Assembly: GCA_964461995.1 (NCBI GenBank)
Contig: CAYWXL010000001.1
Coordinates: 83,068 to 147,067, forward strand
Source of the DNA: JALSRK01 sp964461995
Lineage (GTDB): Bacteria > Acidobacteriota > Terriglobia > Bryobacterales > Bryobacteraceae
Direction of reading: 5' to 3'
DNA length: 64,000 bases
In this document: one piece after another, positions 7,319 to 16,187 of the stretch
Numbering within the stretch: the stretch's first letter is position 1
Layout: every line of letters starts with the position of its first letter
Made by a program: the position numbers and the translations under genes
The notes under the pieces: model-generated
Told to the model about the DNA's origin: nothing
The model's database searches: none
What the model saw: the letters and a program-made list of their open reading frames with translations, nothing else

Positions 7319-8970
7319 GCGCCGGCGACGTTCTGCTCGTAATCATCGATCCGTCCGGCCACCGGCGTACCATTCCCCTGGGCCGGGAGCCTTTCCGCAT
7401 CGGCCGCCACGCGGACAATCACTTCGTCGTCCGCGACAGCCGCGCGTCCCGGCACCACGCCCGGATCGTCTTCGCCGAAGGAAAGTACTGGATTGAAGAC
7501 CTGGACAGCACTCACGGCACCTACGTGAACGGCAAGCGCGTGCGACGCCAGGTGCTGCGCAATGGGGACCGCATCACGCTCGGGTTCCCGGATTCGCACG
7601 AGTTCCTTTTCTCGACGTCACGGGGAGAACTGGACCGGTTGCTCAGCCAAGTGCCGGCGGCTCCCGGAGGCGATGAAGCCACGCAAACGCTCTCCAAACT
7701 CCGGTCTGTGTTGGAGGTGGCGCGGGCGCTGCAACACTCTCTGTCGGTGGACTCGGTGCTGGACGCGGTGGTGGATGCCGCCCTCGCCGTGACAGGCGCC
7801 GAGCGCGGATTCTTGCTGCTGAAAGACAACGAAGGGCTCACTGTGCGAACGGCGCGGAACGAGAGCGGGCTCTCGATTGCCCCGGACGAGCTGGAGGTGC
7901 CGGTGCGGCTGATCGGCGAGGCGTTGAAGAACCGCCGGCAGATGCTCACCATGACCTTCGCTCCGGATTCGGAAGACAGCGTCCAACCGGACACGGCCGT
8001 CAGACGGCTTCATCTGCGCGGAGCTTTGTGCGTGCCTCTGATCCGCGTCCGCACAGGCGACTTCGGAGCCACGGTGCACGCGCCGCTGAGTGAAACGCTC
8101 GGCGTGCTGTATCTGGACTCGCGGCGCAGCGCGGCAGATCTTTCTTCCGGCAACCGGGAATTGCTCGAAACGCTGGCGGTGGAGGCCTCAACGATTCTCG
8201 AGAACGCGCGGCTGCTCGAAGAGGAACGAGCCCGCCAGAAGCTGGAGGAGGAACTGCGGCTGGCGCGGCGCATCCAGGAGAGCTTGTTGCCGAAACAGCT
8301 TCCCGAGCAGGGATGGCTGCGCATCTCGGCTTCCAGCACGGCCTCCCGGCAGGTGGGCGGTGACTACTACGACGTGCTGCCGCTGGGCCCGGATCGTACA
8401 GCCGTGGTGGTGGCCGACGTCTCGGGCAAAGGCGTAAGCTCGGCGCTGCTGGCTTCACTGATCCAGGGGGCGTTCCTGCGGGGCGCGCACACCGACGAAG
8501 AGATCCGCGGCATGCTGACGAGCATGAACCGCTTCCTGCTAGGGCGGACCGAAGGCGAGAAGTACGCCACCCTTTTCTATTGCCTGTGCCACCGCGACGG
8601 CCTGCTGCGGTGGGCGAACGCCGCCCATTGCGCTCCTCTAGTGGTGCGCCGCAGCGGACCGATCGAGGCGCTGATGCCAACGGGAATGCCGGTGGGGATG
8701 TTCGAGACCGCTGAGTACGAGGTGCGGGAAACACGGCTCGAGCCGGGCGACAAGCTGGTCATTTACACCGACGGCATCACGGACGCGCGGGCACGGGACG
8801 ACCGGTTCTTCGAGGAGGAGCGGTTGCAGGACACCGTACGGCGTTTCGCCACGGCGACGGGGGCCGAGCTTCACGCAGCGATCCTACAGGCAGTGACGGA
8901 CTTCACCGGGGGCGCCGAACAAGCCGACGATGTGACCCTCGTGGTTGTCGAATACCAGCCGGAGGAGTAG
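7315..8970 (+). CDS. FHA-GAF-PP2C (RsbU/SpoIIE-type) phosphatase
   Basis: 551 residues in three modules. Residues 15-95 are an FHA domain (GRHADNHFVVRDSRASRHHA, STHGTYVNGKRV), which binds phosphothreonine. Residues about 135-310 are a GAF domain (SVDSVLDAVVDAAL ... GVLYLDSRR). A coiled coil (LLEEERARQKLEEELRLAR) leads into a PP2C/SpoIIE phosphatase from about residue 350, with QVGGDYYDVLPL, VVADVSGKGVSSAL and LVIYTDGITDAR as metal-binding motifs. RsbU-like enzymes dephosphorylate anti-anti-sigma proteins. None is in the window. The ATG overlaps the stop of the Fur gene, and an in-frame start at 7204 lies inside that gene and is rejected. Confidence 0.93.
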   Translation: MSAGDVLLVIIDPSGHRRTIPLGREPFRIGRHADNHFVVRDSRASRHHARIVFAEGKYWIEDLDSTHGTYVNGKRVRRQVLRNGDRITLGFPDSHEFLFSTSRGELDRLLSQVPAAPGGDEATQTLSKLRSVLEVARALQHSLSVDSVLDAVVDAALAVTGAERGFLLLKDNEGLTVRTARNESGLSIAPDELEVPVRLIGEALKNRRQMLTMTFAPDSEDSVQPDTAVRRLHLRGALCVPLIRVRTGDFGATVHAPLSETLGVLYLDSRRSAADLSSGNRELLETLAVEASTILENARLLEEERARQKLEEELRLARRIQESLLPKQLPEQGWLRISASSTASRQVGGDYYDVLPLGPDRTAVVVADVSGKGVSSALLASLIQGAFLRGAHTDEEIRGMLTSMNRFLLGRTEGEKYATLFYCLCHRDGLLRWANAAHCAPLVVRRSGPIEALMPTGMPVGMFETAEYEVRETRLEPGDKLVIYTDGITDARARDDRFFEEERLQDTVRRFATATGAELHAAILQAVTDFTGGAEQADDVTLVVVEYQPEE

Positions 8971-8985
8971 AATCACCCTTTTCCC

Positions 8986-9747
8986 ATGCAACGCGACGAC
9001 CTGTGGGCTGAACTGCTGTCGGAGTTTCTCGGGACCTTCATCCTGATCCTGTTCGGTGCGGGCGTGGACGCCATGGTCACCCTGTTCGGCGCCGGCGCCC
9101 CGGGCGAGGTGGTCCACGGAGGCTGGACGAACGTGAACCTCGGCTGGGGGCTGGGAGTGATGTTCGGAGTCTATACGGCGAAGCGCAGCGGCGCGCACAT
9201 CAACCCAGCGGTGACGCTGGCTTTCGCCGCTTTCGGTGACTTCCCGTGGAGGAAAGTCGTTCCTTACTCCGTGGCCCAAACTGCCGGGGCCTTCGCCGCT
9301 TCCGCCGCCGTTTTCTTCAACTACCGCCCGGCGTTCCTGGCTTTCGATCCACAGCTCGAGAAGACGGCCGGCATCTTCACGACCTTCCCGGCTTTCCCTG
9401 ACTACCCGTTGCATGGCCTCTTCGACCAGGTGCTCGGAACGGCGCTGCTGCTGTTTCTCGTTCTGGTGGTCGTGCGCCACGCGCCGGACTGGCTCCAGCC
9501 GGCGGCCATCGGTCTGGTCGTGGTAGCGATCGGGATGTCGTTCGGCGCAATGCACGGCTACGCGATCAACCCGGCGCGGGATTTCGGACCCCGGCTCTTC
9601 GTCACCCTGGCGGGATTCCCGAACAACGGCCTCATTGACGGCAGCGGGGTGTGGTGGGTGCCGGTCATCGGGCCTCTGGCTGGCGGTCTTCTCGGCGCCT
9701 TGCTATTCCGGGAGTGCGTCGCCCGATATCTGCCCCAGCAGGCCTGA
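8986..9747 (+). CDS. MIP-family channel (aquaglyceroporin/GlpF-like)
   Basis: 253 residues with six membrane segments. Both half-helix NPA boxes are present: SGAHINPAVTLAF near residue 70 and GYAINPARDFGPR near residue 190. The Asp after the second NPAR is typical of glycerol-conducting aquaglyceroporins rather than strict water channels. The N-terminus (LWAELLSEFLGTFILILFGAG) matches the family. No glycerol kinase is adjacent, so the solute is open. The gene begins 15 bases after the PP2C phosphatase stop and may be co-transcribed. Confidence 0.93.
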   Translation: MQRDDLWAELLSEFLGTFILILFGAGVDAMVTLFGAGAPGEVVHGGWTNVNLGWGLGVMFGVYTAKRSGAHINPAVTLAFAAFGDFPWRKVVPYSVAQTAGAFAASAAVFFNYRPAFLAFDPQLEKTAGIFTTFPAFPDYPLHGLFDQVLGTALLLFLVLVVVRHAPDWLQPAAIGLVVVAIGMSFGAMHGYAINPARDFGPRLFVTLAGFPNNGLIDGSGVWWVPVIGPLAGGLLGALLFRECVARYLPQQA

Positions 9748-9798
9748 GAGCAAGCCGCCCCACGGTTTCCGGCCTCGCCCTTCGCTATCCTAAGACAT

Positions 9799-10938
9799 GT
9801 GCGCGTCGCCGGCATCATGAGCGGGACTTCTCTCGACGGGATCGACGTCGCCATCGTCGATCTCGCGATCGGCAAGGAGCGCGCGCGAGTCGTGCCCCAG
9901 GCTTATGGGACCGTAGCTTACCCCCGTGCCCTGCGATCTCTCTTGCTCAAGATCTCCGACGCCGCCGCTCATGTCGGCGTCGTGGCCCGTCTTCACACCC
10001 TGCTGGCGGAGCGCTACGCCGAAGCGTTCCGGCGGGTCTGCGACCGGAGCAAGGTCCATCCTGAATCGGTCGATCTAATCGGCTGCCACGGCCAGACGAT
10101 CTTCCACGACGGCGACGGCGCCCGGTTCCTCGGCAGAAAGGTCGCGACGACGCTGCAGATCGGCGACGGCTCCGTGCTCGCCGAGCGCACGGGGATCCCG
10201 GTGGTTTCTGACTTCCGCACCCGCGACATGGCGGCCGGCGGACGGGGAGCGCCGCTGGTGCCCTATGTCGATTACCTGCTGTTCCGCCACCCCACCCGGG
10301 GGCGGGTAGCGTTGAACATCGGCGGGATCGCCAACATCACGGCAATTCCCCCGCGAGCCTCGGCGGAAGAGATCATAGCCTTCGACACCGGGCCGGGCAA
10401 CATGGTGATCGACGCGTTGGCGTCCCATTATTCCCACGGCCGGGCGCGGTTCGACCGGCACGGCGCGATAGCTGCCCGGGGTCACGCCAACGAAGCGCTG
10501 ATCCGGGTGCTCCTGCGGGCTCCTTATTTCCACCGGCCTCCACCCAAGACGGCCGGACGCGAACAGTTCGGAGACGAATACGTCCGCCGCTTGCTCAACA
10601 CCAACCTCGGACAGGAGGACGTCCTCGCTACCGCTACGGCCCTGACCGCAGTCACTATCGGTCATGCAATCGACCGCTTCGTCCGACCGCGAATGCGGGT
10701 TCACGATCTGATCGTCTCCGGCGGCGGCGTCCACAACCGCACGCTGATGGCCTACCTTGCGGCCTATGTGCCGGGCGTGCGCATTCATACCTCGGCCGAG
10801 TTCGGCGTCGATCCAGATGCCAAGGAAGCGATCGCCTTCGCCATCCTGGCGTACGAGACCTGGAGGCGCCGGCCGTCGAACCTACCGGCGGCGACCGGCG
10901 CGCGACGGCCGGTGGTGCTGGGCAAGATTTCGCCGTAG
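9799..10938 (+). CDS. anmK: Anhydro-N-acetylmuramic acid kinase
   Basis: 379 residues, the usual family length. The signature start VAGIMSGTSLDGIDVAIVD, then GCHGQTIFHDG, GDGSVLAERTGIPVVSDFR, LNIGGIANITAIPP, AFDTGPGNMVIDAL and IVSGGGVHNRTLM are all diagnostic. AnmK phosphorylates 1,6-anhydroMurNAc released during peptidoglycan turnover to MurNAc-6-phosphate; MurQ, which acts next, is not in the window. It starts with GTG at 9799, which directly begins the family motif; no Shine-Dalgarno is evident, but TATCCT lies 7 bases upstream. Confidence 0.96.
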   Translation: MRVAGIMSGTSLDGIDVAIVDLAIGKERARVVPQAYGTVAYPRALRSLLLKISDAAAHVGVVARLHTLLAERYAEAFRRVCDRSKVHPESVDLIGCHGQTIFHDGDGARFLGRKVATTLQIGDGSVLAERTGIPVVSDFRTRDMAAGGRGAPLVPYVDYLLFRHPTRGRVALNIGGIANITAIPPRASAEEIIAFDTGPGNMVIDALASHYSHGRARFDRHGAIAARGHANEALIRVLLRAPYFHRPPPKTAGREQFGDEYVRRLLNTNLGQEDVLATATALTAVTIGHAIDRFVRPRMRVHDLIVSGGGVHNRTLMAYLAAYVPGVRIHTSAEFGVDPDAKEAIAFAILAYETWRRRPSNLPAATGARRPVVLGKISP

Positions 10939-10981
10939 GGCCGGGCGCCGCCGTCGGGACGAGCCGGCGGGGCGAAGCGAG

Positions 10982-11725
10982 ATGAAACGCGCCACGATCC
11001 GTTTCTACGCCGAACTCAACGACTTCCTGCCAGAGCCTGGCCGCGCGCGGACGCAAGAAGTCCGGTTCCACGTGGAGCCGTCCGTCAAGGACGTCATTGA
11101 GAGCTTCGGCGTGCCCCACACGGAAGTAGACCTCGTGCTGATCAACGGCCGGTCAGTGGAGTTCAGCGAGCGGGTGCACGACGGCGACCGGATCGCCGTC
11201 TACCCGATGTTCGAATCGATCGACATTCGGCCTGTGCTCAAGGTACGGCCCGAACCGCTGCGGGATCCGCGCTTCGTGCTGGACGTCCATCTCGGGCGCC
11301 TGACCGCTTATTTGAGGATGCTGGGATTCGACGCCGTGCGGCCGCCCGGCGCGCACGACGAGGAGCTGGCGCGGATCTCGAGCTGCGAGCGCCGGATTCT
11401 GCTCACCCGTGACCGGGGACTACTGAAGCGCAGTGAGGTGACCCACGGCTACTGGGTCAGAGAGACGCGCCCGCGGCGGCAGTTGGCGGAAGTGGTCCAG
11501 CGCTTCGACCTGGCGGCCCTCATCCGGCCCTTCACCCGGTGCCTGCGGTGCAACGTGGAGCTGGAGCCGGCCAGCCGGGAAGCCGTCGCCCAGCGCGTGC
11601 CCGAGGGGGTGTGGGAGCGCCACAACGAATTCCGGACGTGCCCGGCCTGCGGCTCGGTCTACTGGAAAGGCTCGCACTACCAGCGGATGAAGCGGCTCAT
11701 TGAGGAGGCGTGCGAGGGAAGCTGA
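10982..11725 (+). CDS. Ubiquitin-like (ThiS-type) plus Mut7-C RNase domain protein
   Basis: 247 residues. Residues 1-85 resemble a ThiS/MoaD-type beta-grasp domain (ATIRFYAELNDFLP ... LINGRSVEFSERVHDGDRI). Residues about 95-240 match the Mut7-C PIN-like nuclease: DPRFVLDVHLGRLTAYLRML, CERRILLTRDRGLLKR, then a zinc ribbon CLRCNVELEP ... CPACGSVYWKGSHY. This domain order is a known family of unknown physiological role, suggested to act on RNA. It lies 43 bases after anmK on the same strand. The start at 10982 is the first ATG that begins the beta-grasp fold. Confidence 0.88.
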   Translation: MKRATIRFYAELNDFLPEPGRARTQEVRFHVEPSVKDVIESFGVPHTEVDLVLINGRSVEFSERVHDGDRIAVYPMFESIDIRPVLKVRPEPLRDPRFVLDVHLGRLTAYLRMLGFDAVRPPGAHDEELARISSCERRILLTRDRGLLKRSEVTHGYWVRETRPRRQLAEVVQRFDLAALIRPFTRCLRCNVELEPASREAVAQRVPEGVWERHNEFRTCPACGSVYWKGSHYQRMKRLIEEACEGS

Positions 11726-11853
11726 GCCGCCGGCGCGTTGCCGCCCTGCTGCGGAAGCGGGATTCCGAAACGCCTCCGCGCTCCCCTTGCTCGTTGAAAA
11801 CCAGCGGTCTCCGTTGACGCCGCGGCCGTCAAGTGATATTCGTTAACACCGTG

Positions 11854-14307
11854 ATGCTGCGAACGGGGACGTTGCTGTTTTCCATCTTCCTCTCGTGGGC
11901 CGCCGCGGCCGAGGTCGCCGACGTCGTGTCGGTGGGCCACGAGTACCGCCAGGACGACCTGCCGTCGATCGCCGTCTCGCCGGACGGCTCGTTGTGGGTG
12001 GCGTGGTTGAGTTTCGCCGGCGACCGCGATGACATCGGCATCCGGCAATGGGTGGACGGCAAGTGGGGCAACCTGCAATGGGTGCCGGGCACAAGCGGCG
12101 ATAGTTGGCTGCCCCAGGTGGCCGTGGACGCGAAAAACGGCGTCTGGGTGGTGTGGTCCCAGATGAAAGACTCGAACTGGGACCTCTATGCCCGGCGGTT
12201 CGACCCGGCCAGCGAGAGCTGGAGCCGGCTGCACCGGCTCACCACGCATCCGCTGCCCGACGTCAACCCACGGCTGGCCACCGACGGCCGGGGGCGCTTC
12301 GCGCTGGTCTGGCAAGGATTCCGGGGCCGCAACAGCAATATCTTCCTGAAAGTGTTTGACGGGGAAAAATGGTCGCCGGAATACCGGGTGACCAGCCATG
12401 CGGCGAACGACTGGGACCCGGCGGCGGCTTTCGACTCGTCGGGACGCGTTTGGGTGGCTTATGACAGCTACCGGAACGGGAACTACGATGTTTTCCTGCG
12501 GCGCGTGGACAACGGCGAGCCAGGCGAGGAGATCACGGTGGCGGCGACGCCCCGTTTCGAGGCCCGGGCCACGGTGGCGGTGGACAAGGCGGACCGTGTA
12601 TGGGTGGCCTGGGAGGCTGGCGGCGTGAACTGGGGCAAAGACCAGGGCTACGTGATCCGCGACCGCCAGCCCGGCTTCCCTTTGGGCCGTTTCCGGCAGG
12701 CGCGGATCCGCGTTTGGGAGAACGGGCATTGGAGAGAGCCGGCCCAGCCACTAGCGAAAGTCTTTTCCCGCCCTGACAACACGTATGCGCCCCATGTCTT
12801 CCCGGACGGCAAGGGTTCGGTCTGGGTCGTTGTGAAGATGCGTGACACTGCCGCGCCCCCCGGCAGCAAGCGCCAGCGGGGTTACTGGGAGTATTGGGTG
12901 ACGCGATATGAGGGCGGCGGCTGGGCCGAGCCGTTCGCCTTGCCGAATTCGAAAGGGCGGTCCAGCACCCGGCCCAGCGCTGCCGCGGTCGCGGACGGCT
13001 CCTTGTGGATCGCCTGGGAGACGGACAACCGGCGCGTGGGCTTCTACCACCGGCCGTTGCGGCAGCAAGTCTACGCGGGCCGGATTCCGGCTCCGGCGCC
13101 GGTGAGCCGGTTCGCCTGGGGCAAGCCGGCCGAAGAGAAGCTCGATGTTCCGCAGGGCCATGAAAACGAGGCGGCCGACGTGCGGGCGATCCGTACGTAT
13201 GTGGCCGAAGTGGGCGGCAGACGGCTCCGCATCGTCCGGGGCGACTTTCACCGCCACACCGAACTGAGCTGGGACGGCGGCGGCGGCAACGATGGCAACC
13301 TGCAGGACTTCTACCGCTACATGATCGACGCCGCGGCCATGGACTTCGGCGCCTCGACCGACCACCAGGGCGGGGCTTGGCCCTACTGGTGGTGGTACAC
13401 GCAGAAGATGACGGACATGTACCACGTGCCCGGCGCCTACGTGCCGATCTTCGGCTACGAGCGCTCCGCCACTTTCCCGTTCGGACATCACAACGTCTTC
13501 TATGCCAAAAGAAGCGAGGCGCGGGTGACGCCGTTCTTCATGAAGCACGGCGTCGAGCAGTATTCGCTCCCACTCCGGCCGATGGGAGACGAACCCGGCA
13601 TCGGGACGGGAACCCTGGTGGAGAACGACACGGAGCTTCTCTACGAGGACATCCGCGGCCGTCACGGCATCGCCATTCCTCATACTTCGGCGACCCGAAT
13701 GGGGACGGACTGGCACGCCAACGACCCGGACCTCGAGCCGGTGGTCGAGATCTTCCAAGGCTGCCGGACGAGTTACGAGCGCGTGGGCGCTCCGCTCGTC
13801 GCTGATCCGGAAAAAGACGCCGCGCATATCAAGCGCGCCGGCTACAGGCCGGAAGGGATGGTGCACAACGCTTGGGCGAAGGGCTACAAGTTGGGCATCA
13901 TCACAAGCTCTGACCACGGCTCGACGCACATCTCCTATGCGATGGTCTACACCGACGATTTCTCCCGGCAGGGGATCCTCGATGCGATCCGGAAACGGCA
14001 CACTTACGGGGCGATGGATAACATCATCCTGGACGTCCGCATGGGACCGCACTTCATGGGAGATGAATTCCGCACTGGAAAAGCGCTGCCGATGCGGGTG
14101 AAGATCCATGCCCCCAGGCCGATTTCGAAAGTCGATATCATCAAAGACAATGCCGTTGTTTACTCTTCTGAGCCGGGCGCCCGGGACGTTGAGTTCGAGT
14201 TCCGTGACGAGGCTTGGTCCGGCGGACGGCATTTCTACTACGTAAGGGTTCAGCAGAACGACCGCATGGTGGCCTGGTCGAGCCCGTTTTTCATCAATTA
14301 TGAATAG
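11854..14307 (+). CDS. Large secreted protein: propeller-like N-terminus and PHP-type (DUF3604-like) C-terminus
   Basis: About 817 residues. A signal peptide (LLFSIFLSWAAAAEV) precedes repeated blades with SPDGSLWVAWL, DAKNGVWVVWSQ, DGRGRFALVWQG, DSSGRVWVAYDS and DKADRVWVAWEA, up to residue about 440, a likely six- or seven-bladed propeller. From about residue 465 a metal-dependent PHP-like domain appears: RGDFHRHTELSWDG, DFGASTDHQGG, IFGYERSATFPFGHHN and IITSSDHGSTH. The His and Asp residues are those expected for a polynuclear metal centre. The substrate is unknown; a phosphoesterase or lyase acting in the periplasm is possible. Alternative starts are GTG 11833 or 11851; ATG 11854 gives the best leader. 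A sugar isomerase follows after 24 bases. Confidence 0.85.
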   Translation: MLRTGTLLFSIFLSWAAAAEVADVVSVGHEYRQDDLPSIAVSPDGSLWVAWLSFAGDRDDIGIRQWVDGKWGNLQWVPGTSGDSWLPQVAVDAKNGVWVVWSQMKDSNWDLYARRFDPASESWSRLHRLTTHPLPDVNPRLATDGRGRFALVWQGFRGRNSNIFLKVFDGEKWSPEYRVTSHAANDWDPAAAFDSSGRVWVAYDSYRNGNYDVFLRRVDNGEPGEEITVAATPRFEARATVAVDKADRVWVAWEAGGVNWGKDQGYVIRDRQPGFPLGRFRQARIRVWENGHWREPAQPLAKVFSRPDNTYAPHVFPDGKGSVWVVVKMRDTAAPPGSKRQRGYWEYWVTRYEGGGWAEPFALPNSKGRSSTRPSAAAVADGSLWIAWETDNRRVGFYHRPLRQQVYAGRIPAPAPVSRFAWGKPAEEKLDVPQGHENEAADVRAIRTYVAEVGGRRLRIVRGDFHRHTELSWDGGGGNDGNLQDFYRYMIDAAAMDFGASTDHQGGAWPYWWWYTQKMTDMYHVPGAYVPIFGYERSATFPFGHHNVFYAKRSEARVTPFFMKHGVEQYSLPLRPMGDEPGIGTGTLVENDTELLYEDIRGRHGIAIPHTSATRMGTDWHANDPDLEPVVEIFQGCRTSYERVGAPLVADPEKDAAHIKRAGYRPEGMVHNAWAKGYKLGIITSSDHGSTHISYAMVYTDDFSRQGILDAIRKRHTYGAMDNIILDVRMGPHFMGDEFRTGKALPMRVKIHAPRPISKVDIIKDNAVVYSSEPGARDVEFEFRDEAWSGGRHFYYVRVQQNDRMVAWSSPFFINYE

Positions 14308-14331
14308 TTGCCGAGGACAGGGAGAACACAG

Positions 14332-15165
14332 ATGAAAGAGCTGACGAACCGTCGAACGTTTTTCAAATCGGCTGCCGCGCTGGCCGCGGCCGGGATGGCG
14401 CCGCTCCAGGCGGGCAAGAGGTCCTCAGCCGGAATGCTGAAGATCGGCGTGGCCTCGTATTCGTTGCGTAAGTTCCCGCGGGCGAAAGCCATCGAGATGT
14501 TGAAGACGCTCCGGGTGGGTTACGTCAGCATCAAGAGCTTTCACCTTCCGTACGAAGGGACGCCGGAAGAAACCAAAAAAGGCGCCGATGAGTTCCGGGC
14601 GGCGGGCATCGAGGTGCTCAGCGGCGGCAACATCGGTCTCAGGGATCCGGCCCAGAACCGCAAGATGTTCGAGTATGCCAAGGCGGCGGGCCTGCCGATG
14701 ATGGTCTGCGCGCCGCGGCAGGAGACGCTTGACCAGGTCGAGGAGCTGGTCAAGGAGTTCAACATCAAGATCGCTATCCACAATCACGGTCCGGAAGACA
14801 AGTTCTTCCCCACGCCGGAGAGCGCGCTGGAAGCGCTCGAGGGCCGGGACTGGCGGATGGGGGTTTGCATCGACGTGGGCCACACCACGCGCACGGGGAC
14901 GAACGTGCTGGAGTCGATCCGGCGGGCCGGCCCGCGGCTGTTCGACATGCACATCAAGGACCTGGCCAACCTAATGGACAAACGCAGCCAGGTGGAGGTC
15001 GGGCGCGGCGCCATGCCGGTGGTGGCGATCTTCAAGGAGCTCATCGAGATGAACTACCAGGGCGGCGTGATGCTCGAGTACGAGATCCATCCCGACAATC
15101 CGCTGCCCGGGATGATCGAGTCGATCAGCTACATGCGGGGCGTGTTGGACGGGCTGGCGGGCTGA
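14332..15165 (+). CDS. Sugar phosphate isomerase/epimerase-like TIM barrel with Tat-like leader
   Basis: 277 residues. The leader NRRTFFKSAAALAAAGMAPL has a twin-Arg pair, so export is likely. The body is an AP endonuclease family 2/xylose isomerase-like barrel: LKIGVASYSLRKFP, IKSFHLPYEGTPEE, IKIAIHNHGPEDKF, MGVCIDVGHTTRTG, LFDMHIKDL and GVMLEYEIHPDNP. These supply the Glu, Asp and His metal ligands near the barrel mouth. Exported members are common in Acidobacteria and Planctomycetes and are thought to act on sugar derivatives. GGGAGAA lies upstream of the ATG. It follows the propeller-PHP gene by 24 bases and probably shares its transcript. Confidence 0.9.
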   Translation: MKELTNRRTFFKSAAALAAAGMAPLQAGKRSSAGMLKIGVASYSLRKFPRAKAIEMLKTLRVGYVSIKSFHLPYEGTPEETKKGADEFRAAGIEVLSGGNIGLRDPAQNRKMFEYAKAAGLPMMVCAPRQETLDQVEELVKEFNIKIAIHNHGPEDKFFPTPESALEALEGRDWRMGVCIDVGHTTRTGTNVLESIRRAGPRLFDMHIKDLANLMDKRSQVEVGRGAMPVVAIFKELIEMNYQGGVMLEYEIHPDNPLPGMIESISYMRGVLDGLAG

Positions 15166-15183
15166 GGCCGGCCTTTGGAGGGC

Positions 15184-15900
15184 TCAGGCGAACCGGAATC
15201 CCCGGGCGAGCTCATCCACGAAGTCCAGAATGCGGCGGACCTCGGCGACGCTTTTCGGCCGCTTGTAGTAGGAAATCGGGAAGCGGATCCCTTCCGGCAA
15301 GAACTGGATTCCATTCGTGTACTCGAGCCGCTTGCCCAGGTCGAAGCCATTGCGATCCAGAGCCGTAGCAAGTGTGCGCTGGACCGGCTCTGGCAGCGCC
15401 GCTTTCTCGCCGTAGGCGACGAATTTCTCCCGCAACTCAGGCAGAAACTGTGAGAGGTCGGCCTCCTCGGGCAGCAGGCCGGCGAGCAGTTTCTTGGCGA
15501 ACCCGGGGAGCTGCCCCGGGGCTTTCTTCAGGAACAGCGTGAACGGCGAAGCCAGTCCCGTGGCCACCCGCCGGACGACGAGTTCGCCCCTCCTGTATTC
15601 CCTTCCCCCGGCCCGCTTGAGGATCTCGACAACCGAGAGCAAGTAACCTTCGCCGCTTGCGAACTGATAAGCGAGGCCGACCTTGTAAGTCTTGCCGAAC
15701 TCGCCGAGAAACGGATCGAGGATCGCCGGGAGATAGCCCCACTCCGGCATGTCCGGCCGGATGAGGCGCATCCCGGCGCGGGAGCCATCGCCGAGGATCT
15801 TGTACAGCCGCCGGCTCGGCTGCATCATCTTCCAGAACAGAACTCCGAACCCGGCGAAGCCGGCCGCCAGACCCAGCAGGACGATCGCCGTTTCGCTCAT
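15184..15900 (-). CDS. Uncharacterised membrane-anchored protein
   Basis: 238 residues. The first 22 are a membrane anchor (AIVLLGLAAGFAGFGVLF). The rest is soluble, mixed alpha/beta with motifs such as GWxY-like MPEWGYLPAILDPFLGEF, YQFASGEGYLLSVVEI and LPEGIRFPISYYKRPKS. I do not recognise the family. It converges with the isomerase gene and is divergent from carA. There is no Shine-Dalgarno, but GATAAT sits 11 bases upstream of the ATG (15912-15917 on the minus strand). It may be lineage-specific. Confidence 0.72.
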   Translation of the reverse strand: MSETAIVLLGLAAGFAGFGVLFWKMMQPSRRLYKILGDGSRAGMRLIRPDMPEWGYLPAILDPFLGEFGKTYKVGLAYQFASGEGYLLSVVEILKRAGGREYRRGELVVRRVATGLASPFTLFLKKAPGQLPGFAKKLLAGLLPEEADLSQFLPELREKFVAYGEKAALPEPVQRTLATALDRNGFDLGKRLEYTNGIQFLPEGIRFPISYYKRPKSVAEVRRILDFVDELARGFRFA

Positions 15901-16172
15901 GGCCTGATCTGATTATCGGCCCGTCCGACAGATTACTGAAGAGGCTGAGGCGCTGTCCGGCTCTGGCGGCAGCAGATTCGTGGGGTGGGCGGCCGCGGCC
16001 CGGCCGGGAGTCTGGACAAATGGTACGGCCTGCGGTTGCTTCGCCGGCTGCCGCCGTGTTGAAATAAGCAGGAGACGCCTGCCGACGAGAACCCGCTTCG
16101 ACCGTAACTGCTGCAGGCTTGGTGCGGAGCAGGGCGGAGGAAGCGGGGCTCCCCCGGCAGACGCCCCCGATT

Positions 16173-16179
16173 CGAGGAG
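16173..16179 (+). promoter_or_regulatory. Ribosome binding site deciding the TTG start of carA
   Basis: CGAGGAG at 16173-16179 stands 8 bases before a TTG at 16188, in frame with the CarA motifs. This decides the start, because the nearest in-frame upstream ATG (16119) would add 23 residues unlike any CarA. Confidence 0.6.
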
Positions 16180-16187
16180 TTAACGGA

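Noticed and set aside
15901..16187. A pyrimidine-type attenuator upstream of carA
   Set aside because: I could not find a terminator hairpin with a T-tract or a PyrR-type binding loop.
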